A stretch of 64,000 nt of DNA from NCBI RefSeq assembly GCF_012034175.1, contig NZ_JAATEJ010000025.1:1-64000 (forward strand), read 5' to 3'. Below the pieces are notes generated by a model, which saw only the letters and a program-made list of their open reading frames with translations, was not told where the DNA came from and made no database searches. The translations under genes and the position numbers were made by a program. Source of the stretch: Actinacidiphila epipremni. Its GTDB lineage: Bacteria > Actinomycetota > Actinomycetes > Streptomycetales > Streptomycetaceae. Below are positions 8,092-16,269 of this stretch, in pieces (positions within the stretch are counted from its first letter, which is position 1; every line of letters begins with the position of its first letter).

Positions 8092-8586
8092 TTGGAGTTC
8101 GACGTCACGATCGAGATCCCGAAGGGTTCGCGGAACAAGTACGAGGTGGACCACGAGACCGGTCGTATCCGCCTGGACCGCAGGCTCTTCACCTCGACCA
8201 GCTACCCCGCCGACTACGGCTTCATCGAGAACAGCCTCGGCCAGGACGGCGACCCGCTGGACGCGCTGGTCATCCTGGACGAGCCGACGTTCCCGGGCTG
8301 CCTGATCACCTGCCGGGCGATCGGCATGTTCCGGATGACGGACGAGGCCGGCGGTGACGACAAGGTGCTGTGCGTGCCCGCGTCGGACCCGCGCGTGGAG
8401 CACCTGCGCGACATCCACCACGTCAGCGAGTTCGACCGGCTGGAGATCCAGCACTTCTTCGAGGTCTACAAGGACCTGGAGCCCGGCAAGTCCGTCGAGG
8501 GCGCCGACTGGGTCGGCCGCGCCGAGGCCGAGGCGGAGATCGAGGACTCCTTCCGCCGCCTCAAGGAGCACGGCCCGGGCCACTGA
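8092..8586 (+). CDS. ppa: Inorganic pyrophosphatase (family I)
   Basis: The 164-residue cytoplasmic enzyme hydrolyses PPi to phosphate and so drives biosynthetic reactions. Family I hallmarks are all visible: EIPKGSRNKYE near the N-terminus, YPADYGFIENS, the metal-binding DGDPLDALV cluster with its Asp residues, and a C-terminal K-D-L-E-P-G-K segment. Length matches the short bacterial and actinobacterial form. Translation starts at TTG (8092), which is set by GGAGGAG at 8078-8084. It is divergent from dacB, sharing a short promoter region of about 90 nt. Confidence 0.97.
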   Translation: MEFDVTIEIPKGSRNKYEVDHETGRIRLDRRLFTSTSYPADYGFIENSLGQDGDPLDALVILDEPTFPGCLITCRAIGMFRMTDEAGGDDKVLCVPASDPRVEHLRDIHHVSEFDRLEIQHFFEVYKDLEPGKSVEGADWVGRAEAEAEIEDSFRRLKEHGPGH

Positions 8587-8699
8587 GCCGGGCTGCCGCC
8601 GTGGGGGCGGGGACGGGGAACGGCCCGTACCCGCCCCCGCGTCGTGCCCGGACCCGTGCGCACCCCCCAAAGCGCGGACCGGCAACGTACCGTGAAGAC

Positions 8700-9911
8700 A
8701 TGACGAGCATCGGTGGAAGCGAGATGGTCGACTGGAACCTCGCCGTGGCGACGGCCCAGAAGCTCACCAGGCCGGGCCCCGAGGTGAGCCGGGAGGAGGC
8801 GCGGGCGATCGTCGCCGAGCTGCGCGGGCACGCGCGGGACTCCGAGGAGCACGTCCGCGGCTTCACCCGGATGTACGGCGAGGACGCGCCGGCCCACGGC
8901 ACCCCCGTGCTGATCGTGGACCGGGCCGGCTGGGTGCGGGCCAACGTGGCGGGCTTCCGCGAGGTGCTCAAGCCGCTGCTGGTCAAGATGCAGGCCCGCC
9001 GCCCCGGCGGCCCCGGCGGGGCGGTGCTCGGCACGGTGGGCGGCAAGGTCACCGGCGTCGAGGTGGGGATGCTGCTGAGCTTCCTGTCCTCGCGGGTGCT
9101 GGGGCAGTACGAGACCTTCGCGCCGCCGAGCCGCGACATGCCGGCCGGGCCCGTGAAGCCCGCGCCGGGGCAGGCGCGGGCCGGCCGGCTGCTGCTGGTC
9201 GCGCCGAACATCGTGCAGGTCGAGCGGGAGCTGGACGTCGACCCGCACGACTTCCGGCTGTGGGTGTGCCTGCACGAGGAGACCCACCGCACGCAGTTCT
9301 CCGCGGTGCCGTGGCTGCGCGACCACATCGAGGGCGAGATCCAGTCCTTCCTCGGCGAGACCGAGCTGGACGCCTCCACGGTCGTCGAGCGGGTCCGGCA
9401 GGCCGTGCAGTCCTTCACCGGCGCCGGCCCCAAGGACCCGGAGGCCGACAGGGACGGCGACAGGCACGGGGAGGCCGAGGCGGAGGCCGCCGCGGACGGC
9501 GGCGACGACGGCGGGCGCAGCCTGGTGGACCTGGTGCAGACCCCGACGCAGCGGGAGATCCTGGCCCGGCTGACCGGCGTGATGTCGCTGCTGGAGGGCC
9601 ACGCGGACTACGTCATGGACGGCGTCGGCCCCGAGGTCGTGCCGAGCGTGGCGGAGATCCGGGAGAAGTTCAGCAGCCGCCGGGCCAAGGGCGCGGGCCG
9701 GCTCGACCAGGCGCTGCGCCGGCTGCTGGGCCTGGACGCGAAGCTGCGGCAGTACCGCGACGGCGAGCGGTTCGTACGGGCGGCGGTGGACGCGGTCGGC
9801 ATGGACGGCTTCAACAAGGTGTGGACCTCGCCCAACACGCTCCCGACGAAGGCGGAGATCGCCAAGCCGGCCGAGTGGGTGGCGCGGGTGCACGGGCGCA
9901 CGGGCGAGTAG
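8700..9911 (+). CDS. Zinc-dependent metalloprotease (DUF2342 family)
   Basis: The 403-residue protein belongs to the actinobacterial DUF2342 group, also labelled coenzyme F420 biosynthesis-associated in annotations. It has a clear HExxH zinc motif, HEETH at 192-196, in WVCLHEETHRTQF. A second conserved region (LEGHADYVMDGVG) could supply further zinc ligands. A disordered acidic and Gly-rich insert lies at about 243-275. There is no signal peptide, so it is probably cytoplasmic. The ATG at 8700 fits the conserved N-terminus (DWNLAVATAQKL). It stands between ppa and tilS, an order common in streptomycetes; its substrate is not known. Confidence 0.85.
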   Translation: MTSIGGSEMVDWNLAVATAQKLTRPGPEVSREEARAIVAELRGHARDSEEHVRGFTRMYGEDAPAHGTPVLIVDRAGWVRANVAGFREVLKPLLVKMQARRPGGPGGAVLGTVGGKVTGVEVGMLLSFLSSRVLGQYETFAPPSRDMPAGPVKPAPGQARAGRLLLVAPNIVQVERELDVDPHDFRLWVCLHEETHRTQFSAVPWLRDHIEGEIQSFLGETELDASTVVERVRQAVQSFTGAGPKDPEADRDGDRHGEAEAEAAADGGDDGGRSLVDLVQTPTQREILARLTGVMSLLEGHADYVMDGVGPEVVPSVAEIREKFSSRRAKGAGRLDQALRRLLGLDAKLRQYRDGERFVRAAVDAVGMDGFNKVWTSPNTLPTKAEIAKPAEWVARVHGRTGE

Positions 9912-10123
9912 CCGGGGGAAGGGGGGCGAGGGGGCCGAGGGCGAGGGCGCGCGACGGGCGCGGGGCGGGCGCGGGGCGGACTGGAACCCCCTTCGGGGGA
10001 GCCGGTGCCGCGCGGTTCACCCGTCCGAGGGACCGTATGCGCAGGGTAGGGCGTGCGATGCTCGGGTAATGCCCGGGCTTCTGTCACCATCTGAATACCC
10101 TGCGTCATCACCTCTCGTCGAAC

Positions 10124-10195
10124 CCGCTCACAGCAGTAACAGCAGCACCAGCAACACCTCTGAGAGCAACAGCAGCACCCGCACCCCCAGCACTC
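10124..10195 (+). repeat. AGC/AAC/ACC trinucleotide-rich tract upstream of tilS
   Basis: This short tract consists almost entirely of AGC, AAC and ACC triplets. It lies in the 346-bp gap between the metalloprotease and tilS. It is in frame with tilS and would encode a Ser/Asn/Thr-rich peptide if the frame were translated from ATG at 10069, but the strong ribosome site at 10243 argues against that. The rest of the gap (9912-10100) is G-rich and I see no gene in it. Confidence 0.5.
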
Positions 10196-10257
10196 ACGGC
10201 GCCCGTCGTTCCTTCGGCAGCGGCGGCGCCGGCAACCTCCTCAGGAGGGAACCGGAC

Positions 10258-11253
10258 ATGGGACCCCACCCCACGGTCGCGGCGATACGCCTGGCGGTCC
10301 GCCGCGTCCTGAACGACGTCCTCGGCTCGTCCCCCGACCCGAACCCCCTGGTGCTCGCCGCGTGCAGCGGCGGCGCCGACTCCATGGCGCTGGCCGCCGC
10401 CCTGGCCTTCGAAGGCCCCCGGCTGGGCGTCAGGTCCGGCGCGGTCACCGTCGACCACGGGCTGCAGGACGGCTCCGCCATGCGCGCCCAGGAAGTCGCC
10501 GGGCGGCTGCGCGCCCTCGGGCTGGACCCGGTGGACGCGGTCGGCGTGACCGTCGGCCGGCAGGGCGGCCCCGAAGCCGCCGCCCGCGACGCCCGCTACG
10601 CCGCGCTCGACGCCGCCGCCGACCGGTTCGGCGCCTCCGCCGTCCTGCTCGGTCATACCCGCGACGACCAGGCAGAAACAGTGCTCCTCGGCCTCGCCCG
10701 CGGCTCCGGCATCCGCTCGCTGTCCGGCATGGCCGCGGTCTCCGGCCGCGGCGGGCGCTACCGGCGGCCCTTCCTGCTGCTGGACCGCGACACCGTGCGC
10801 CAGGGCTGCCTCGCCCAGGGCATCACGGTGTGGGAGGACCCGCACAACCACGACCCCGCCTACACCCGCTCCCGGGTCCGCCACGAGGCGCTGCCGGTGC
10901 TGGAGAAGTCGCTCGGCAAAGGCGTCGTCGAGGCGCTGGCCCGCACCGCCCAGCTCTCCCGGGACGACGCCGACGCCCTCGACCAGTGGGCCGCCGACGC
11001 GCAGGCCGACGCCGCCGGCGACGACGGCAGCCTGGACGTCCGCCGGCTCGCGACGCTGCCGGCCGCCGTACGCCGCAGGGTGCTGCGCCGCGCGGCCATC
11101 GCCGCCGGATCGCCGCCCGGCTTCCTCTTCGCCCGGCACATCGAGGAGGTGGACCGCCTGGTGACCGGCTGGCACGGGCAGAAGGCCCTCAACCTGCCGG
11201 GGGGCGTCGCCGTCCGGCGGGCCAATGGCAGACTGGTGTTCTCGCCGTCGTAG
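10258..11253 (+). CDS. tilS: tRNA(Ile)-lysidine synthetase
   Basis: TilS attaches lysine to the wobble C34 of the CAU-anticodon tRNA-Ile using ATP, letting it read AUA. The N-type ATP pyrophosphatase P-loop SGGADS is at 37-42. LGHTRDDQAETVLLGLARGSG and DPHNHDPAYTRSRVRH are standard TilS signatures. At 331 aa it is the short actinobacterial form, without an extended C-terminal domain. The start is fixed by AGGAGGGA at 10243-10250, 7 nt before ATG. The frame continues upstream for 63 codons of Ser/Asn-rich sequence that I exclude. It is immediately upstream of hpt, a conserved pair in many bacteria. Confidence 0.93.
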   Translation: MGPHPTVAAIRLAVRRVLNDVLGSSPDPNPLVLAACSGGADSMALAAALAFEGPRLGVRSGAVTVDHGLQDGSAMRAQEVAGRLRALGLDPVDAVGVTVGRQGGPEAAARDARYAALDAAADRFGASAVLLGHTRDDQAETVLLGLARGSGIRSLSGMAAVSGRGGRYRRPFLLLDRDTVRQGCLAQGITVWEDPHNHDPAYTRSRVRHEALPVLEKSLGKGVVEALARTAQLSRDDADALDQWAADAQADAAGDDGSLDVRRLATLPAAVRRRVLRRAAIAAGSPPGFLFARHIEEVDRLVTGWHGQKALNLPGGVAVRRANGRLVFSPS

Positions 11254-11312
11254 CCCGCAGGTGCGCCGACGTGCGCCGACGTGGACCCGAGAAGCTGAGG
11301 ACGTACCAGGCA

Positions 11313-11867
11313 GTGAACGAGACGGACATGGGCACCGACCTGGAGAAAGTGCTCCTCTCCAAGGCGGACATCGACGCGAAGCTCGCCGAGTTGGCCGCGG
11401 AGATCGACCGGGACTACGCGGGCAAGGACCTGCTGATCGTGGGCGTCCTCAAGGGCGCGGTCATGGTCATGGCGGACCTGGCCCGCGCCCTGTCCAGCCG
11501 GGTCACCATGGACTGGATGGCGGTGTCCTCCTACGGGGCGGGCACCAAGTCCTCCGGTGTGGTGCGCATCCTCAAGGACCTCGACACCGACATCGCCGAC
11601 CGCCATGTGCTGATCGTCGAGGACATCATCGACTCCGGCCTGACGCTCTCCTGGCTCATCAGCAACCTCGGCTCGCGCGGACCGGCCTCGCTGGAGGTCT
11701 GCACGCTGCTGCGCAAGCCCGAGGCGGCCAAGGTCGAGATCGACGTCAAGTACACCGGCTTCGACATTCCCAATGAATTCGTCGTCGGCTACGGCCTGGA
11801 CTATGCCGAGAAGTACCGGAATCTGCCGTTCGTCGCGACCCTCGCACCGCACGTCTACGGGGGCTGA
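11313..11867 (+). CDS. hpt: Hypoxanthine phosphoribosyltransferase
   Basis: This enzyme salvages hypoxanthine (and guanine) to IMP/GMP with PRPP. The PRPP-binding motif VLIVEDIIDSGLTLS lies at about 99-113, and the DLLIVGVLKGAVMVMADL and SSYGAGTKSSG regions match the family. Length is 184 aa, close to the usual 180-190. Start is GTG at 11313 with GAGG about 12 nt upstream; ATG at 11328 is possible. It sits in the conserved tilS-hpt-ftsH order. The stop codon lies in the first unit of an 11-bp tandem repeat. Confidence 0.95.
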   Translation: MNETDMGTDLEKVLLSKADIDAKLAELAAEIDRDYAGKDLLIVGVLKGAVMVMADLARALSSRVTMDWMAVSSYGAGTKSSGVVRILKDLDTDIADRHVLIVEDIIDSGLTLSWLISNLGSRGPASLEVCTLLRKPEAAKVEIDVKYTGFDIPNEFVVGYGLDYAEKYRNLPFVATLAPHVYGG

Positions 11868-11913
11868 GCGGCGGCTGAGCGGGGGCTGGGCGGGGGCTGG
11901 GCGGCGGCTGCGC
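11859..11913. repeat. 11-bp tandem repeat (5 copies) across the hpt stop
   Basis: Five consecutive copies of GG(G/C)GGCTG(A/G/C)GC begin in the last codons of hpt and run into the spacer before ftsH. The TGA stop is part of the first unit. Nothing else is seen in this spacer until the ftsH leader. Confidence 0.75.
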
Positions 11914-12045
11914 ACGCGCGGGGAACTGGAGCCGATTGCCCGGCGTTGGAGCTGGAAAGCGGGTTGGTTAACAGTCGGCGCCGCCTTCGGGTGACAATGC
12001 TGGGGTACCGTCCGAAGGTCGGGTCATTACAACACCGGATGCACA

Positions 12046-12065
12046 CGCCGCCCTGACAGGCGGCG
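12046..12065 (+). promoter_or_regulatory. Stem-loop in ftsH leader
   Basis: CGCCGCC-N6-GGCGGCG makes a perfect 7-bp stem ending 15 nt before the ftsH Shine-Dalgarno. With the second hairpin at 12089-12106 it gives the ftsH mRNA a structured leader. Confidence 0.5.
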
Positions 12066-12080
12066 GTGCCTCACTGTGGC

Positions 12081-12114
12081 AGGAGGGACGGGGCGGTTTC
12101 GCCCCGCATGGATG
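12081..12114 (+). promoter_or_regulatory. ftsH ribosome binding site with bridging hairpin
   Basis: A strong Shine-Dalgarno AGGAGGG (12081-12087) is 24 nt from the ATG at 12112, too far for normal initiation. The intervening CGGGGCG-GTTT-CGCCCCG (12089-12106) is a perfect 7-bp stem with a 4-nt loop. If folded it leaves about 6 unpaired nucleotides between site and start. This arrangement supports the ATG at 12112, which matches the usual MDVKRYFRGP start of streptomycete FtsH. Confidence 0.6.
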
Positions 12115-14163
12115 GACGTGAAGCGCTATTTCCGTGGGCCAGTCATGTGGATCGTGCTGGCTGTCCTCGCCGTGGTCGTGTTGATGCAGGTCGTCGGATC
12201 CGGCGGCGGCTACAAGACGGTGGACACCGGCGCGGTCTTGCACGCGATCGACACCAACAAGGCCAAATCCGCCGAGCTGACCACCGGAGACGACAACTCC
12301 ATCAAGGTCCAGCTCAAGGACGGTCAGAAGATCGAGGGCAGCTCCAAGGTCCGCGCCAGCTACATCGGCGACCAGGGCGCCGCGATCGCCGAGGACCTGC
12401 AGCGGATCGTCGACGGCAAGGTCCCGGGAGTCCAGCTCCCGGACAAGTACACCGTCTCCCAGTCCAAGCAGAACGCCTTCGTGGGCATCCTGCTGTCGCT
12501 GCTGCCGTTCGTGCTGATCGTGGTGGTCTTCCTCTTCCTGATGAACCAGATGCAGGGCGGCGGCTCGCGCGTCATGCAGTTCGGGAAGTCCAAGGCCAAG
12601 CTGATCACCAAGGACACCCCCAAGACGACGTTCGCCGACGTCGCCGGATGCGACGAGGCGGTGGAGGAGCTCCAGGAGATCAAGGAGTTCCTGCAGGAGC
12701 CCGCCAAATTCCAGGCCGTCGGCGCCAAGATCCCCAAGGGCGTGCTGCTCTACGGCCGCCCCGGCACCGGCAAGACCCTGCTCGCCCGGGCCGTGGCCGG
12801 CGAGGCGGGCGTGCCGTTCTACTCGATCTCCGGTTCCGACTTCGTCGAGATGTTCGTCGGTGTCGGCGCCAGCCGGGTCCGCGACCTGTTCGAGCAGGCC
12901 AAGGCCAACGCGCCGGCGATCGTCTTCGTCGACGAGATCGACGCCGTCGGCCGGCACCGCGGCGCGGGCCTCGGCGGCGGTCACGACGAGCGTGAGCAGA
13001 CCCTCAACCAGCTGCTGGTCGAGATGGACGGCTTCGACGTCAAGGGCGGCGTGATCCTCATCGCTGCGACCAACCGGCCCGACATCCTCGACCCGGCGCT
13101 GCTGCGCCCGGGCCGCTTCGACCGGCAGATCGCGGTCGACCCGCCGGACCTCCAGGGCCGGCTGGAGATCCTGACCGTGCACCAGAAGGGCAAGCCGATC
13201 GCCCCGGACGTCGACCTCATGGCCGTCGCCCGCCGCACCCCCGGCTTCACCGGCGCGGACCTGAGCAACGTACTGAACGAGGCGGCGCTGCTGACCGCCC
13301 GCAGCGACAAGAAGCTCATCGACAACGCGGTGCTGGACGAGGCGATCGACCGGGTGGTCGCCGGTCCGCAGAAGCGCACCCGCATCATGTCGGACAAGGA
13401 GAAGAAGATCACCGCGTACCACGAGGGCGGACACGCCCTGGTCGCGGCGGCCTCGCCGAACTCCGACCCGGTGCACAAGATCACGATCCTCTCGCGCGGC
13501 CGTGCCCTCGGCTACACGATGGTGCTGCCCGACGAGGACAAGTACTCGACCACGCGCAACGAGATGCTCGACCAGCTCGCCTACATGATGGGCGGCCGGG
13601 CGGCCGAGGAACTGGTCTTCCACGACCCGACCACCGGCGCGTCCAACGACATCGAGAAGGCCACCGCGACGGCCCGCGCGATGGTCACGCAGTACGGCAT
13701 GACCGAGCGGCTGGGCGCGATCAAGTTCGGCTCCAGCGACTCCGAGCCCTTCCTCGGCCGTGAGATGGGTCACCAGCGCGACTACTCCGAGGAGGTCGCC
13801 GGGCTGGTGGACGAGGAGGTCAAGAAGCTCATCGAGGGCGCGCACAACGAGGCGTGGGAGATCCTGGTCGAGAACCGGGACGTGCTCGACAACCTCGTGC
13901 TCGCCCTGCTGGAGCGGGAGACGCTGAACAAGGAGGAGATCGCCGAGATCTTCGCCCCGGTCGTCAAGCGCCCCTCGCGCCCGGCCTGGACCGGCTCCTC
14001 CCGCCGTACGCCCTCCACCCGGCCCCCGGTGCTCTCGCCGAAGGAGCTGGCGCTCACCAACGGCAGCCAGGCCGCGAACGGCAACGGCCCGGCGGCGATC
14101 ACCACCGCCAAGCCGCCGACCGAGCCGGTCACACCGCCGGAGGACGGGCGCAGCGACGGCTGA
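12112..14163 (+). CDS. ftsH: ATP-dependent zinc metalloprotease FtsH
   Basis: FtsH is a membrane-anchored hexameric AAA+ protease that removes misfolded and regulatory proteins. The 683-residue product has two transmembrane segments (about 10-28 and 122-144) around a periplasm-side domain. The AAA domain follows, with Walker A GRPGTGKT at 215-222 (family norm GPPGTGKT, so the second position is Arg here), Walker B VFVDEIDA at 271-278 and the second region of homology ATNRPDILDPALLRPGRFDR. The zinc site HEGGH is at 437-441. The C-terminal 60 residues are a low-complexity actinobacterial tail. The start choice is discussed at the leader hairpin. It lies between hpt and folE as in other actinomycetes. 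Confidence 0.95.
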   Translation: MDVKRYFRGPVMWIVLAVLAVVVLMQVVGSGGGYKTVDTGAVLHAIDTNKAKSAELTTGDDNSIKVQLKDGQKIEGSSKVRASYIGDQGAAIAEDLQRIVDGKVPGVQLPDKYTVSQSKQNAFVGILLSLLPFVLIVVVFLFLMNQMQGGGSRVMQFGKSKAKLITKDTPKTTFADVAGCDEAVEELQEIKEFLQEPAKFQAVGAKIPKGVLLYGRPGTGKTLLARAVAGEAGVPFYSISGSDFVEMFVGVGASRVRDLFEQAKANAPAIVFVDEIDAVGRHRGAGLGGGHDEREQTLNQLLVEMDGFDVKGGVILIAATNRPDILDPALLRPGRFDRQIAVDPPDLQGRLEILTVHQKGKPIAPDVDLMAVARRTPGFTGADLSNVLNEAALLTARSDKKLIDNAVLDEAIDRVVAGPQKRTRIMSDKEKKITAYHEGGHALVAAASPNSDPVHKITILSRGRALGYTMVLPDEDKYSTTRNEMLDQLAYMMGGRAAEELVFHDPTTGASNDIEKATATARAMVTQYGMTERLGAIKFGSSDSEPFLGREMGHQRDYSEEVAGLVDEEVKKLIEGAHNEAWEILVENRDVLDNLVLALLERETLNKEEIAEIFAPVVKRPSRPAWTGSSRRTPSTRPPVLSPKELALTNGSQAANGNGPAAITTAKPPTEPVTPPEDGRSDG

Positions 14164-14176
14164 GTGCGACTGAGCG

Positions 14177-14212
14177 CCGCTGAGTGCCGGTGAGCGCGGC
14201 AGCGCTCAGCGG
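14177..14212 (+). terminator. Hairpin after ftsH
   Basis: CCGCTGAG plus TGCCG pairs with CGGCA plus CTCAGCGG with a small bulge, just after the ftsH stop. There is no T-tract, as is usual for high-GC genomes. A second and longer hairpin follows at 14254. Confidence 0.45.
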
Positions 14213-14253
14213 AGAAAACGGAGAAGTCGCAGGTCCGGGGACATCCCGGAATG

Positions 14254-14294
14254 AAGGCCGCGGCCCAGGGGTTCTACCCTGGGACCGCGGCCTT
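14254..14294 (+). terminator. Strong hairpin between ftsH and folE
   Basis: AAGGCCGCGG-CCCAGGG pairs with CCCTGGG-A-CCGCGGCCTT around the loop GTTCTA, giving 17 bp with one bulged A, then TTG. It probably terminates ftsH transcription. It ends only about 40 nt before the folE start, so an attenuator role for folE is the alternative. Confidence 0.65.
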
Positions 14295-14335
14295 TGCCGC
14301 ATGTACCCGGGAGCAGAGCAGGAACGAGGCACCTC

Positions 14336-14944
14336 ATGACGGACCCCGTGACGCTCGACGGCGAAGGCACCGTCGGCGAGTTCGACGAGAAGCGGGCCGC
14401 CGCCGCCGTGCGCGAGCTGCTCTACGCGGTGGGCGAGGACCCCGACCGCGAGGGCCTGCGCGAGACGCCGGGGCGCGTCGCGCGGGCGTACCGGGAGATA
14501 TTCGCCGGGCTCTGGCAGCAGCCGGAGGACGTGCTGACCACCACGTTCGACCTCGGGCACGACGAGATGGTGCTGGTCAAGGACATCGAGGTCATGTCGT
14601 CGTGCGAGCACCACCTGGTGCCGTTCGTGGGCGTGGCGCATGTGGGGTACATCCCCTCGGCGAGCGGCAAGATCACCGGGCTGTCGAAGCTCGCCCGGCT
14701 CGTGGACGTCTACGCCCGCCGGCCGCAGGTGCAGGAGCGGCTGACGACGCAGATCGCGGACTCCCTCATGCGGATCCTCGAACCGCGCGGGGTGATCGTC
14801 GTCGTGGAGTGCGAGCACATGTGCATGACGATGCGCGGGGTGCGCAAGCCCGGCGCGAAGACGATCACCTCTGCGGTGCGCGGCCAGCTGCGTGACCCGG
14901 CCACGCGCTCGGAGGCGATGAGCTTGATCATCGGTCGGGGCTGA
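14336..14944 (+). CDS. folE: GTP cyclohydrolase I
   Basis: FolE converts GTP to 7,8-dihydroneopterin triphosphate, the first step to folate. The 202-residue protein carries DREGLRETPGRVARAY, the zinc-ligand region SSCEHHLVPF and the second Cys segment VVECEHMCMTMRG, all standard for type IA enzymes. ATG at 14336 has GGAACGAGG upstream. The last 17 bp overlap the 3' end of the convergent hydrolase gene. The other folate genes (folP, folB, folK) follow 3.2 kb downstream, separated by two unrelated genes. Confidence 0.96.
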   Translation: MTDPVTLDGEGTVGEFDEKRAAAAVRELLYAVGEDPDREGLRETPGRVARAYREIFAGLWQQPEDVLTTTFDLGHDEMVLVKDIEVMSSCEHHLVPFVGVAHVGYIPSASGKITGLSKLARLVDVYARRPQVQERLTTQIADSLMRILEPRGVIVVVECEHMCMTMRGVRKPGAKTITSAVRGQLRDPATRSEAMSLIIGRG

Positions 14945-16061
14945 CGGGACCTCCCCCCAGGCGTGAGCTGAGCCAGGCGAGGGCGGAGGGGATTTCGCGG
15001 GACCAGGTGGTGAAGTTGTGGCCGCCGGTCGGCAGGATGATCGAGGAGACGTGGGTCGGCGCGCCCGCCGCGGCGATGAAGCGGACCGTCGCGCGGTAGT
15101 TGCGCTCGCCCCGGCGGCTGGAGGTCACCAGCAGGCTCACCGGCGGGTGCGGGAGGTGCTGGAGGCGCCAGGTCAGGTCGGCGGCGCAGCGGCGGGCCGG
15201 GTCGCCGCCGTAGAGGTCGCCGGTCGTGGCGTCCTGCGGGGCGCCGTAGTCCGCGGACAGGCCCACCGCCGCCGAGTAGGCGCCCGGGTCGCTCATGGCG
15301 AGCTTGAGGGCGCAGTAGCCGCCCGTGGAGTCGCCGATGACGCCCCAGTTCCGCGCGCCCGGCGCGATCCGGTAGCGGGCGCCGAGGGCCTTGGGCAGGT
15401 CCTTGGCGAAGAACGTCTCGACCTGCGGCCCGTGCGGCACGTCCGTGCACTCCGTGTCGCGCGGCGGCGCGACCGTGGGCCGCATCATGACCAGCACCAT
15501 CGGGCGCTCGGTGCCCGCCCGTACCTGCCGGGCGGCGATCGCCGGGTACTTCAGCTTCTTGTACAGCGACTCCGCCGTCCCCGGGTAGCCGGTGAGCACC
15601 AGCACCGCCGGGAAGCGCGCGGACGGCTGCCGGAAGTATTCGGGCGGCAGGTACACGTACGCCGTACTGGTGATTCCCGACGCCCCGCCGGCGATCGCGA
15701 TCTGCTGGATCTGCCCGCCGCGGCGCGGCGCCCGCCCGCCGGGCAGGTCGGTGCGGACGGTGCCGAGGACCCGCATCCCGCCGTCCTGCGGTGAGCCCAT
15801 CGTGTGGTCTATGACCACGCCCGGTGCCCGCTCCCGGCCGAACAGGTCGGCCCAGGAGGCGTAGAAGCCGAAGGAGTCGTTCGCGGCCAGGCCCAGGGCC
15901 GCGAGCAGCGCCAGCTGCGTGCCCAGCAGCGCGCCCACCCTGCCCAGTACGGGCAGCGTCCCGCGGCGGGACAGCCGCGGCCACAGCCACACCGTGGCGA
16001 TGAACAGCGCGATCGCCAGCAGCAGCGCGGCGAGCAGCACCTTCTTGCTCGTGAGACCCAT
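14928..16061 (-). CDS. Alpha/beta hydrolase, esterase/mycolyltransferase-like, membrane-anchored
   Basis: The 377-residue protein starts with two or three transmembrane helices (about 5-27, 37-60), followed by an extracellular alpha/beta hydrolase of the esterase D/antigen 85-like type (PF00756). The nucleophile elbow is GDSTGG at 243-248 (Ser 245), and a catalytic-His candidate lies in PTGGHNFTTW near the C-terminus. Mycolic acids are absent from Streptomyces, so a generic secreted esterase is more likely than a mycolyltransferase. ATG at 16061 begins directly at the first helix. The gene is convergent with folE and the two stop regions overlap by 17 bp. Confidence 0.8.
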   Translation of the reverse strand: MGLTSKKVLLAALLLAIALFIATVWLWPRLSRRGTLPVLGRVGALLGTQLALLAALGLAANDSFGFYASWADLFGRERAPGVVIDHTMGSPQDGGMRVLGTVRTDLPGGRAPRRGGQIQQIAIAGGASGITSTAYVYLPPEYFRQPSARFPAVLVLTGYPGTAESLYKKLKYPAIAARQVRAGTERPMVLVMMRPTVAPPRDTECTDVPHGPQVETFFAKDLPKALGARYRIAPGARNWGVIGDSTGGYCALKLAMSDPGAYSAAVGLSADYGAPQDATTGDLYGGDPARRCAADLTWRLQHLPHPPVSLLVTSSRRGERNYRATVRFIAAAGAPTHVSSIILPTGGHNFTTWSREIPSALAWLSSRLGGGPVSPDR

Positions 16062-16269
16062 CGTGGCGGTGTACTTTCTGCGTCGGCGTCCAGTGAAGTC
16101 CTCCGGGAGGGAACCCGGGCGGCCCGGTTCCCGTCCTAGAGGGCGCAAAAAATTCGTACTGGAGCAGATTGCGGGGTATGCCCGTGATTTCCCGGTGATG
16201 CTGTGGTTTGGTGGCCCATGTCTGTAGTGCTAGAGGGCGAAAGCCAGGTACGGGTTCCGCGGGTGGTGT

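Noticed and set aside
10069..10257. A longer tilS start at 10069
   Set aside because: The AGGAGGGA site 7 nt before ATG 10258 and the normal family N-terminus support the later start.
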